A stretch of 64,000 nt of DNA from Kitasatospora sp. MAP12-44 (GTDB taxonomy: Bacteria; Actinomycetota; Actinomycetes; Streptomycetales; Streptomycetaceae): the NCBI RefSeq assembly GCF_029892095.1, contig NZ_JARZAE010000004.1, positions 6,758,001 to 6,822,000 of the forward strand, given 5' to 3'. Positions 50,349 to 58,060 of the stretch are shown piece after piece (the first letter of the stretch is position 1; each line of letters starts with the position of its first letter). The notes below the pieces were generated by a model. That model had not been told where the DNA came from, searched no databases, and saw only the letters and a program-made list of their open reading frames with translations. The translations under genes and the position numbers were made by a program.

Positions 50349-50387
50349 GAGCTGAGTGTCCGGTGTTCGTAGCTGCTGCGGCGAGGG

Positions 50388-50933
50388 TCAGACGTTGTAC
50401 TGGTCGTGCGGGATGGCCCGCTCCCAGACTGCTTCGAAGGCGTCTACGCACAACTTCGCCACAGCCGGCTCAGCCCGCAGTTCTTTCGGAGGCTCCGCCC
50501 AATCTCCGTAGCCGGTAAAATAGTTGAAGACGACCGTCTCTCCATCGAAGACCCAGAAGTCATTTCCCGGAAGTGCCAGGTCTGACGCCTGACGCCTCGA
50601 CAACCACCGGACCTGTTCCCCGGATGCGAGGTTGACGACGGTCCCGCCGTGTTCGTACCGGATGTAGTCGGTCACAGGCTCTGACACGATCCGGGCGCGG
50701 CGGATCACTACGCCGCGGGCAACAGTCGCTGCGATCTGCTCGACCCACGGCCGCCAGTAGTCCGAGTTCGGGTCGTTGTCCCGCTCGCCGGTCTTCTGCC
50801 ACCGCCTGAAGCCGGAGGACTCGCCACCGACGCTGTAGGCGTCTCGCATCTCCAGATGCACGGCTGACCGTTGCGCCCTGGCCAGCAGGTCATCAAAGCT
50901 GGGCACCACCGGCTGCCCTGCGTTCTGCGGCAT
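50388..50933 (-). CDS. DUF6879 family protein
   Basis: 181 aa. The pattern SAVHLEMRDAYSV ... VRWLSRRQASDLALPGNDFWVFDGETVVFNYF is that of DUF6879 proteins, common beside XRE regulators in streptomycetes. Start ATG 50933 lies 41 bp inside the preceding gene. Role unknown, likely regulatory partner. Confidence 0.8.
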   Translation of the reverse strand: MPQNAGQPVVPSFDDLLARAQRSAVHLEMRDAYSVGGESSGFRRWQKTGERDNDPNSDYWRPWVEQIAATVARGVVIRRARIVSEPVTDYIRYEHGGTVVNLASGEQVRWLSRRQASDLALPGNDFWVFDGETVVFNYFTGYGDWAEPPKELRAEPAVAKLCVDAFEAVWERAIPHDQYNV

Positions 50934-51168
50934 CGCACGCCTTCCTGATGATCGGCACCATGCGTGCCGGGATCCGAATGACTGACTCGTGAGCAGGAAT
51001 CCCGGCCGAGTGGCCGGGTGCCCAGCTCTTGCCGCCAACTTCAGCGGCCAGCAACGTATCTGCTGTCTCGCCCTGAAAGATCAGATCCGCAGTCTCGTCC
51101 TCGACCCACACCGTGGGCGAGCCGTCTTTCTCCGTCTCAGGGTCGATCCCGAAGAACTCTAGGCTCAT
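50893..51168 (-). CDS. Small hypothetical protein of the XRE/DUF6879 set
   Basis: 91 aa starting MSLEFFGIDPETEKDGSP, then VWVEDETADLIFQGET. ATG 51168 has AGGAG 6 bp upstream. I recognise the context (gene before DUF6879 and an XRE regulator) but not a named family. Confidence 0.75.
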   Translation of the reverse strand: MSLEFFGIDPETEKDGSPTVWVEDETADLIFQGETADTLLAAEVGGKSWAPGHSAGIPAHESVIRIPARMVPIIRKACDAAERRAAGGAQL

Positions 51169-51190
51169 GGCCATCTCCTGTGCCGAGTCG

Positions 51191-51207
51191 GTTGCGGCTA
51201 CTTGCGG
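51191..51207. promoter_or_regulatory. GTTGCGG direct-repeat motif, copy 2
   Basis: GTTGCGGCTACTTGCGG, same spacing as 49474-49490, 22 bp upstream of the ATG at 51168. Confidence 0.45.
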
Positions 51208-51246
51208 CCTGTCAGCCCTACCCACCAGCTGCTGACACAACACACT

Positions 51247-51277
51247 GCGCCGTGGCGCGGCCGGCGTGCTACAGCCG
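51247..51277. repeat. 31-bp direct repeat, left copy
   Basis: Starts GCGCCGTGGCGCGG and ends TACAGCCG. Matches 52757-52787 at 29 of 31 positions. The pair encloses the toxin-antitoxin genes and the GyrB-like gene. Confidence 0.75.
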
Positions 51278-51346
51278 GAGCAATTGTCAAACCTGCCTGA
51301 TGGGAGGGCGTATTGGGGGCGCGATGGGAGTCTTGGAGTCAGTCCG

Positions 51347-51610
51347 TCATGGGCCGGCCAGGATGTGAACGACGATGATCTCCCCATCGAGGATGCGGTA
51401 GACGATGTTCATGCCCGGCACTGCGTCGTCCCTGGGCACCACGACGACCCGGCCGGACACGTCGTCGCCAGCCGTGTACGGCATGCCGATCTCCGGGTCC
51501 CGCTGAAGACACTGGAGGGTGTAGATCAACTTATTGCGCTGCCCCGGCGTCATGGCGATGGCTGAGACCCGCGCCGAGTCTTCCAGCGAGATGGCGAGCA
51601 GGTCAGACAC
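51347..51610 (-). CDS. RelE/ParE-like toxin
   Basis: 87 aa. Helical N-terminus, then MNIVYRILDGEIIVVHILAG, the beta-strand end of RelE/ParE toxins. GTG 51610 has GGGAGGA upstream and lies 8 bp inside the preceding small gene, the usual antitoxin-toxin order. Probably an mRNA interferase or gyrase inhibitor; catalytic residues cannot be assigned with certainty. Confidence 0.65.
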   Translation of the reverse strand: MSDLLAISLEDSARVSAIAMTPGQRNKLIYTLQCLQRDPEIGMPYTAGDDVSGRVVVVPRDDAVPGMNIVYRILDGEIIVVHILAGP

Positions 51611-51884
51611 TGACGTCCTCCCACTCGGGGAAGATCTCGCCGATCGGCGTGCGGGGCCGCGAGCCGGCGGTGCGCAGCGCCTCGCCGATCTCGGGGATCG
51701 TCCGCAGGTGCAACAGGTGCTGCCAGCCCTTGAGGTACTGGCGGATCTCGTGCAGGGGCACGTCGTCGATCTCGCGGTTGAATCGGATCAGGTCCGACCC
51801 AGTGAGGACCGCGCGGAACTCGCGGATCGTCTGGGGGCTGTGGTTGTCCGGTGAGCCGTAGTGCTCGATCGGCTGTGCGGTCAT
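51603..51884 (-). CDS. Probable antitoxin partner
   Basis: About 93 aa (MTAQPIEHYGSPDNH ... IGEIFPEWEDVSV). No clear DNA-binding motif or known antitoxin family seen. Called from size, order and the 8-bp overlap with the RelE-like gene. ATG 51884; 51959 would be longer. Confidence 0.5.
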   Translation of the reverse strand: MTAQPIEHYGSPDNHSPQTIREFRAVLTGSDLIRFNREIDDVPLHEIRQYLKGWQHLLHLRTIPEIGEALRTAGSRPRTPIGEIFPEWEDVSV

Positions 51885-52065
51885 GGCGCGGTCCGTTCGC
51901 TGTGCCGTGGCGATGGCGGTGACTCCCTGCTGGGATGTGCTCACGCTACCGGGTGGCACGGCGGCGGGGGCGACTTCAGACGGTCAGCACTTAGGGGCAG
52001 GCGAAGTATTGTCAAGATGTATGGGTTGGCTGGAGTGCGTCGCCTCCAGTTGGAAGACTGTTCGG

Positions 52066-52686
52066 ATGGACACTCCAACGAGCCCGCTGCAGAACTCGAC
52101 GCACGATTGGGCGATCGCCGTGGACGGCGACCATCTCGCACGCATCCGCCGCGATCCGGCTACGTTCGCCCCTGGCGGCGTGCAGCACCTGGTTCTTGAG
52201 GTCATCGCCTATGCGGCCGATGAGGCGCAGTCCAGTAGCGGCGGCCGGTGCGTTGTCACCTTCCACCGTGATGGCTCGGTGTCTGTGTCCGACGACGGCC
52301 GCGGCACCGCCACTCGTGTCGATGACCGTGGCCGCGTGGTGAGAAAGCCGGTCATGTCGACGAAGGACTTGCGGTTCTTCGACTCTCCTGATGCGCAGCT
52401 ACTTCCCGACGGGCATCCACGCCGTGGCATCTCCGTCGTCGCAGCATTGAGTGAATGGCTCGTCCATACCAACCGACGCCGCAACGGCGCCTGGACGCAG
52501 CGATATGAACACGGTGTGCCGGTCACTGACCTGGTGCCCATCCCCGGTAGCGACGAGACCGGGACGATAGTTCACTTTCGTCCGGACGGGACTGTACGGG
52601 CCAACGGTGCGCCCGCTGTCGTCGATCTGGTACGGCTGCCTGCTTCGTGGCGAGAACTTTCGGTCGAGGTCCGTCACGAGGATTAG
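52066..52686 (+). CDS. Degenerate GyrB/ParE-like GHKL ATPase domain, stand-alone
   Basis: 206 aa, only the ATPase part of a GyrB-type protein. GGVQHLVLEVIAYAADEAQ aligns with the GyrB N-box, keeping Glu45 but with Tyr49 in place of the Mg-binding Asn. SDDGRGTATRVDDRG aligns with the DNGRGIPV box. The GLHGVG lid is reduced to HPRRGISVV. No transducer, Toprim or DNA-binding domain follows. Start ATG 52066 with GGAAG upstream; ATG 52021 is possible. It may bind but probably not hydrolyse ATP. Confidence 0.7.
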   Translation: MDTPTSPLQNSTHDWAIAVDGDHLARIRRDPATFAPGGVQHLVLEVIAYAADEAQSSSGGRCVVTFHRDGSVSVSDDGRGTATRVDDRGRVVRKPVMSTKDLRFFDSPDAQLLPDGHPRRGISVVAALSEWLVHTNRRRNGAWTQRYEHGVPVTDLVPIPGSDETGTIVHFRPDGTVRANGAPAVVDLVRLPASWRELSVEVRHED

Positions 52687-52756
52687 ATCCGCCGGAGCAG
52701 AGCGGCGAGCGCGGCGACAAGGCGGGGCGCGTAGCGCTTGGCGGCAGGCAGCCTCC

Positions 52757-52787
52757 GCGCCGTGGCGCGGTCGGCGTGTTACAGCCG
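52757..52787. repeat. 31-bp direct repeat, right copy
   Basis: Overlaps the last codons and stop (52779-52781) of the convergent RNA ligase gene. See 51247-51277. Confidence 0.75.
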
Positions 52788-53771
52788 CCGGGTGGCGCGG
52801 TCTTCTGCGTCGTGCTGCGCCAGAACCCGCGCCGCCGGTATGAGGGCCCGTCGGCACGGCTCGGCGTGCTCGGCCAGGCCGCCGACGGCGGTGTCCAGAT
52901 CGGCCAGCGCATCGGCGACGATCTCCTGCGCCACCGCGTCCAACGGAACGCCGGGGCCGAGCTTGCTCACCGCGGCGGCCGCTCGTGCGGGGGCGAGCAG
53001 TGCGACGGCTTCGGCCAGCAGCCACGCGGGCAGCCCGGCCGCACCGTCCGGCGGCGGCGCGTACGGCCGGGAACCGTCGTAGCGGGAGTCCTCCGCGAAC
53101 CGGTCGATCTTCGCCTTGGCCTGCGGGCGCGCCTCCCCGCGCCACTCCTCCGCGACCGCGACCACGATCCCCTCAGCGCGGTTGTCGGGGATGGCAGGCA
53201 AGCCGAGCAGCGCCGGAATGAGTGTGCTGCCGCCCGGAGTTACGCCCTGGACGCGGTGCAGCGGCCCGACGGCGAGCAGCGGAACGCACAGTAGCCCGGC
53301 GCGCACGGCGGCATCGCGCATCCGCTGCTGGCTGATCCAGACCCGATCTCCAGCGGTGTCCACCGCCGTGTCGAACATCAGCAACTCCACGCGAGGCGAG
53401 TACCAGACGCCCGTCTGCACGGGCTCATAGCCGGGCACCGCGGGTACGTCAGGGTGCGGGTAGTGACCACCGGCCAGCTCGCCGAACACCGTCACCTCGG
53501 CGTCGGGACCGTAGTGCCCACGCAGCAGCGCGGCGTACCGCTGGGCCGCGACACTGAGTTGCGGCCAGATCCGCGAGAGGCCGAAGAAGCCGTCCAACTC
53601 CGCGCTGCCCAATGGACGTTTGCGGCTGGCGGCCAGCACACTCCCGTCAGGCCGGCAGTTCACGGCAACGTGAGCGCCGTGCGCCTTCTCGGTGACGGCC
53701 CAGGCCTGGGCGCGATAGTTCGAGAGGCCCTGGCGCTCGGGAATCTTCGGGTACGGGCTGTACGGCTCCAT
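52779..53771 (-). CDS. Rnl2-type RNA ligase family protein
   Basis: 330 aa nucleotidyltransferase. Motif I VTEKAHGAHVAV with the AMP-acceptor Lys29, motif III VFGELAGGHYPHP (Glu98), motif IV AEGIVVAV (Glu200) and motif V AKAKIDRF (Lys219/221). This KxHG form is that of T4 Rnl2-like ligases, which seal nicks or repair cleaved RNA. Start ATG 53771 (MEPYSPYPKIP). The C-terminal ~100 residues are Ala-rich helical, unlike the DNA-ligase OB fold. RNA repair after toxin attack is a tempting but unproven role. Confidence 0.8.
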   Translation of the reverse strand: MEPYSPYPKIPERQGLSNYRAQAWAVTEKAHGAHVAVNCRPDGSVLAASRKRPLGSAELDGFFGLSRIWPQLSVAAQRYAALLRGHYGPDAEVTVFGELAGGHYPHPDVPAVPGYEPVQTGVWYSPRVELLMFDTAVDTAGDRVWISQQRMRDAAVRAGLLCVPLLAVGPLHRVQGVTPGGSTLIPALLGLPAIPDNRAEGIVVAVAEEWRGEARPQAKAKIDRFAEDSRYDGSRPYAPPPDGAAGLPAWLLAEAVALLAPARAAAAVSKLGPGVPLDAVAQEIVADALADLDTAVGGLAEHAEPCRRALIPAARVLAQHDAEDRATRRL

Positions 53772-53915
53772 CCTCGCATCGTGCCCCGAACACGCGGGAG
53801 CGCGCCAGCGGTTACTCGTAGCAAGGCTGCGTGACAAGGCCTCGTGGCCATCTCGACGGCAGGCTTTACGATCACGATCACGATCAGATGATCAGTCGAG
53901 GGGGATGGCGCAGCC

Positions 53916-54092
53916 ATGTCGAGCAGTTCCACATCCGCGGTACCGCCAGGGGTGGTTGCGCGGTCCGGCCGGACGAGAGCGCGGTTGACCGAGTCCGGGA
54001 TCGTGTCGGAACGGGATGGGACCGTCCTGCAGCGCATTCCGTACGGCGGCTTGGCCGGGCTGCTCGTGCCAGGGCTCGCATTCGGTTGGTAG
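53916..54092 (+). CDS. Possible 58-aa protein
   Basis: MSSSSTSAVPPGVVARSGRT ... QRIPYGGLAGLLVPGLAFGW, with GAGGGGG 13 bp before the ATG. No family recognised. May be chance. A CGATCA tandem repeat lies just upstream (53869-53890). Confidence 0.25.
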   Translation: MSSSSTSAVPPGVVARSGRTRARLTESGIVSERDGTVLQRIPYGGLAGLLVPGLAFGW

Positions 54093-54126
54093 TTGGGGTA
54101 GTCGGTCTTCGGTCGGCGGTAGCGAC

Positions 54127-54146
54127 GTCCGGCCGGCAAGCCGGAC
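54127..54146. terminator. Possible terminator hairpin
   Basis: GTCCGGC/GCCGGAC, 7-bp stem and 6-nt loop, 21 bp past the stop of the hydrolase gene on the minus strand. Confidence 0.4.
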
Positions 54147-54167
54147 GGACGCCGCTACAGCTCACTG

Positions 54168-54944
54168 TCAGGCCGGTGAGGTCAGCGCCCGGCCGAGGTG
54201 GCGGGCGAAGAACCGGACCGAGCTGTCGACCTCGAACCTGGGCATGTCCAAGTGCTTGCCCGCGTTGGCGTGCAGCGTCTTCTCCTGCGAGGCGAAGGCG
54301 TCGAACAGCGCGAGGCTGGCCTCGCGCGGGATGCGCTCGTTGTCCCATTGCATGGCGAACTCGATCGGGACGGTGATCTGCTTCGCCTTCTCGACCAGGG
54401 CATCGGGCCAGTGCATGCCGAAGACCGCGGCCGTGATCCGGGGCTCGATCGCCACCAGCGGCAGGCCGATCGCGGTGCCCAGGCCGATGCCGACGTAGCC
54501 CACCGGCCCGTCGGTGCCGATCTCCGGGAGTTCCTGGAGGGCGTCCAGGGTCGCCTTGTACTCGGGCACGGCGAGCTCCGCCAGGCGGGCGTTGTAGGGG
54601 ACGATGATCGGCCCTTCCGGCTCGCCCGCCGCCTGCGCCCTGCGCAGCACGGCGATGTCCTGCTCGTCCTGCGCGGTGCGCGGCCGGTCGCCGTGACCGG
54701 GCGCGTCGATGACGGCGACATGGAAGCCGCAGCCGGTCACCAGGCGCTGTGCCCGGCCCGCCATCGCCGGGTGCTTCTTGTGGGCGCCGCCGCCGTGGCC
54801 CATCAGGACCAGGGGCGCGCGATCGGCCACGCCGGAGGCCGGCGACCAGAGGACGCCGGGGACGCCGGGGATGCCGCCGACGGTGAAGTGGCGTTCGACC
54901 ATGCCGTTCGACGACGACTCGGCGGTGAATTGCAGAGAGTTCAT
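54168..54944 (-). CDS. Alpha/beta-hydrolase-fold protein without the nucleophile serine
   Basis: 258 aa. LVLMGHGGGAHKKHP (oxyanion loop), VAVIDAPGHGDRP, and GKHLDMP (catalytic His region) fit dienelactone-hydrolase-like proteins. The nucleophile elbow, normally GxSxG, reads VGIGLGTAIG: the serine is glycine. It is thus likely inactive as an esterase or has another role. ATG 54944 (MNSLQFTAESS) is chosen with AAAGG upstream; the frame extends to 55094 without a good site. Confidence 0.75.
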   Translation of the reverse strand: MNSLQFTAESSSNGMVERHFTVGGIPGVPGVLWSPASGVADRAPLVLMGHGGGAHKKHPAMAGRAQRLVTGCGFHVAVIDAPGHGDRPRTAQDEQDIAVLRRAQAAGEPEGPIIVPYNARLAELAVPEYKATLDALQELPEIGTDGPVGYVGIGLGTAIGLPLVAIEPRITAAVFGMHWPDALVEKAKQITVPIEFAMQWDNERIPREASLALFDAFASQEKTLHANAGKHLDMPRFEVDSSVRFFARHLGRALTSPA

Positions 54945-55134
54945 GGGGTGTTGCCTTTCGGGAGTGCCTTGTGTCGAGGCGCTCCCGGCGACACCTACGT
55001 CAATCGCCCGACCGTGACGGCAAGGGGGAGCACCCACATCGATACAGCGTTCATGGGGTCTCACCTCCTCGGGCGTTGTCGCGGTCGACTGCAAGCTACA
55101 AGCCCGAGCATCATCCCGTCCAATCCATTTCCGC

Positions 55135-57243
55135 TCAGCCCACCGTGACGTCCCAGCGGCGGGCCAGGCCGAGGAGGCCGCCGGGGACGGTGTCGCCGGA
55201 GGGGGCGAAGTGCCAGCCGGTCGGGCTGCGGCGGAACGAGCCGATGACCATCGCGCTCTGCGGGACGCCGGCGGTGGCGCCCTCCCAGCGGACCGGCGCG
55301 GCGTCCTGCGGACCGCGCCGGGCCCGCAGGGTCAGGCCACTGACGGAGCCCAGCGGCAGCGGGGGCGGTGACTGGTCGTCGGTGGCGACGGCCAGCGCTA
55401 TCTCGTCCACGGCGGGGGCCAGCCGGTCGAGGGCGAGCGACAGGCGGACGGACCGCGTGCCGCCGGGTGCCGTCGTGCTGGCCGCCGTCAGTGAGACGGC
55501 GCCGGCGGGGTCGGCGAGGTTGTTGAAGAAGACGAAGTGGTCGTCGTCGACCAGTCGGCCCCCCGCGCAGAGGAAGGCGCAGACGTCCAGTTCCACCGGG
55601 GCGCCGTCCGGGCTGTGCTCCTGCCAGCCGATCTCGACCTCGAGGGCGGCCGTCGCGGGTGGCGGTCCGCCGAGTCGCCCGCGCAGTCCGTGCTCGGCCA
55701 GCACCTTCACCAGCTCAGGACCGGTCACCAGGGAGAGCGGCTTGCCCTGGATGTAGCTGTACGAGCCCCGCCCGAAGCCGGCCGTGGTGACCAGGATCCC
55801 CTGGCGCGCGCCGTGGTGGCGGACGGTGCTGTCCAAGTCCCGGACGGCGGTGGGCGGGACGGTGTGCCGGTAGCGCTTGGCCTGGATGACGATCTTTCCG
55901 CCGGTCAGCGGGTCGAGGTCCTCGGCCAGGACGTCGACGCCCTCGTCCCCGCTGCGAGCGGTGGTCATCACCCGGAATCCCCGGCGTTTGAAGAGCTCGG
56001 CGATCAGCTCCTCGAAGGCGATCGGATCCATCGCGAAGAGGTCCGGACCGTCCGGATCCTCGGCCGGCTGAACAACCTCCTCGAGGCGAGCCGGCAGCCG
56101 GTCCGCCGCCCGGACCTCCTCCAGCAGGTCGGGCCGTACCGACAGGCGGCCGCCCAGGCCCGCCACGCAGTCCACCGGCACCACCCGGCCCAGCGCCACA
56201 CGCGAGAAGTCGACCCGCCCGACGTTCAGCGCCAGCAGCACCCGCTCGACCTGCTGCCCGGTGGCCGGGTCGACGCCGTCCACCAACCCGTCCAGCGCGA
56301 CCGAGGCGAGCTGCTCGTGCCGGTCGGCCCGGAACAGCTCGTGCAGCACCCGCAGCGCGCTCTGCGCCAGCACCTCGCGGTAGAGCCGCCGGCGCTCGCC
56401 GAGCGGGCGGGCGATCTCGTTCTCGCGGTCGTCGGTCTTCACATAGCGCACCCGCGCGCAGGCCGGCACCACCTCGAACGGCGGCAGCTCCCAACTGACC
56501 GACAGCTGACGGGTGCTGGGCTCCCAGTCGGCCGTCAGCCGGCGCGGGAATCCGGCCGGCCAGCCGGTCGAGCCGTAGAGCGCGGCGGTGAAGTACTCCT
56601 GGACGGCGTCGGGATCGCCCGCCCGCAGCCGCAGCAGCTGGGCCTCGATCTGGGCGATCCGCTCCGCGTCCTGCCGGCGCTGCTCCGCCTCCCAGGCCAG
56701 GAAGCTCCGCTGGTACTCGGCCAGCCGCAGCCGGCGGTCCGCCTCGGCGGCCTGGGCCTGCTGCCACTCGTACTCGAACTGCGCCCGCGCCTGAGCCTGC
56801 TCCTCCTCGTACCGGCGCCGCTGCATCAGCAGCCCGCGGGGCGGCGGCGACTGGTAGCGGGCAGGGTCGGGCAGCGGAATCGGGGTCCCGAGCGGGCCCG
56901 GGTCGAAGCCGGGCAGCTGGACCGGCGCGAGCAGCGTGTCCACGCTGAAGCCGGGCTGCTTGAGGCCGGAGCGCAGTACGGTCTGCAACTCCTCGACCCG
57001 GCCGACGAGTTCGGCGGTCTGGCGAGCGGCCTCGGCCTCCCGGTCCTGCTGGTAGGCCTTCAGCGCCTCGCGCTCACCGCGCACCGCCGCCCGCTCCGAA
57101 GCCCGCTGCGCCGTCCGAGCCGCCAGCTCGGCCTGCCGCTGCGCGGCCGCCTGGGCCCGCCGCCCAGCCTCCAGTCGCCGCTGCTCCTGCCGCTGCGCCT
57201 CCGCCCAGACCGCCAGCACCCCGCTGCTCCGCCGCCCTGCCAC
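55135..57243 (-). CDS. Coiled-coil / Mrr-type nuclease / TerD fusion protein
   Basis: About 702 aa. Residues ~20-230: Arg/Ala/Gln-rich coiled coil with Gln-x-Glu repeats. Middle (~410-530): Mrr_cat nuclease domain with FEELIAELFKRRGFRV, GDEGVDVLAED and GKIVIQAKRY, giving the D-QxK catalytic set. C-terminal ~170 residues: TerD-like domain (FVFFNNLADPAGAVSL, SVRLSLALDRLAPAVDEIALAV). TerD proteins bind calcium in stress responses; fusions with nucleases have been noted in comparative work on Ter systems. Start GTG 57243 has GAAGGGG upstream; ATG 57276 is the longer choice. Likely a stress- or phage-responsive DNA-cleaving effector. Confidence 0.8.
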   Translation of the reverse strand: MAGRRSSGVLAVWAEAQRQEQRRLEAGRRAQAAAQRQAELAARTAQRASERAAVRGEREALKAYQQDREAEAARQTAELVGRVEELQTVLRSGLKQPGFSVDTLLAPVQLPGFDPGPLGTPIPLPDPARYQSPPPRGLLMQRRRYEEEQAQARAQFEYEWQQAQAAEADRRLRLAEYQRSFLAWEAEQRRQDAERIAQIEAQLLRLRAGDPDAVQEYFTAALYGSTGWPAGFPRRLTADWEPSTRQLSVSWELPPFEVVPACARVRYVKTDDRENEIARPLGERRRLYREVLAQSALRVLHELFRADRHEQLASVALDGLVDGVDPATGQQVERVLLALNVGRVDFSRVALGRVVPVDCVAGLGGRLSVRPDLLEEVRAADRLPARLEEVVQPAEDPDGPDLFAMDPIAFEELIAELFKRRGFRVMTTARSGDEGVDVLAEDLDPLTGGKIVIQAKRYRHTVPPTAVRDLDSTVRHHGARQGILVTTAGFGRGSYSYIQGKPLSLVTGPELVKVLAEHGLRGRLGGPPPATAALEVEIGWQEHSPDGAPVELDVCAFLCAGGRLVDDDHFVFFNNLADPAGAVSLTAASTTAPGGTRSVRLSLALDRLAPAVDEIALAVATDDQSPPPLPLGSVSGLTLRARRGPQDAAPVRWEGATAGVPQSAMVIGSFRRSPTGWHFAPSGDTVPGGLLGLARRWDVTVG

Positions 57244-57331
57244 GCCCACCCCTTCGCCCACCACACCACACCGCATTGCTCTGCGCGGATCACCCTAGTG
57301 CCGCCGCCGGGGTGGGGGTGCTGCCGTGGGT

Positions 57332-58060
57332 TCAGCTCCGCAGGAACTCCCGGTTGAGCAGAGAGATGCCGGACAGCGGGATGCCCTTGGGGCAGGCGGT
57401 GGCGCACTCGCCGGTGTTGGTGCAGCCGCCGAAGCCCTCGGCGTCCATCTGCGCCACCATCGAGCGGACCCGGCTGCCGCGCTCGGGTGCGCCCTGCGGC
57501 AGGACGTTGAGGTGCACCACCTTGGCCGCCGTGAAGAGCATCGCCGAGCCGTTCGGGCAGGCCGCCACGCAGGCGCCGCAGCCGATGCACTCGGCGTGCT
57601 CGAAGGCGAGTTCGGCCGCCTCCTTCGGTACGGGCGTGGCGTGCGCGTCGGGGGCGCTGCCGGTGGGCGCGGTGATGTAGCCGCCGGAGCCGATGATCCG
57701 GTCGAACGCCGAGCGGTCCACCACCAGGTCCTTCACCACCGGGAAGGCGGCCGCGCGCCACGGCTCGACGTCGATGGTGTCGCCGTCCTGGAAGTGCCGC
57801 ATGTGCAGCTGGCAGGTGGTGGTGCGCTCGGGGCCGTGCGCCTGGCCGTTGATCACCATGCCGCAGGCGCCGCAGATGCCCTCGCGGCAGTCGTGGTCGA
57901 AGGCGATCGGCTGGTCGCCGCCGAGGATCAGCTCCTCGTTGAGGGTGTCCAGCATCTCCAGGAAGGACATCTCCGGGCTGATCCCGCTGACCTGGTAGCG
58001 GGTCAGCGCGCCGGGCGCGTCCGGTCCGGCCTGGCGCCAGATCCGCAGGGTGAGGTTCAT
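57332..58060 (-). CDS. sdhB: Succinate dehydrogenase/fumarate reductase iron-sulfur subunit
   Basis: 242 aa. [2Fe-2S] ligands CREGICGACG (Cys58, 63, 66, plus TTTCQLHM). [4Fe-4S]/[3Fe-4S] ligands CIGCGACVAACP and CTNTGECATACPKGI. Moves electrons from SdhA flavin to quinone. ATG overlaps the sdhA stop by 4 bp. Confidence 0.95.
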   Translation of the reverse strand: MNLTLRIWRQAGPDAPGALTRYQVSGISPEMSFLEMLDTLNEELILGGDQPIAFDHDCREGICGACGMVINGQAHGPERTTTCQLHMRHFQDGDTIDVEPWRAAAFPVVKDLVVDRSAFDRIIGSGGYITAPTGSAPDAHATPVPKEAAELAFEHAECIGCGACVAACPNGSAMLFTAAKVVHLNVLPQGAPERGSRVRSMVAQMDAEGFGGCTNTGECATACPKGIPLSGISLLNREFLRS

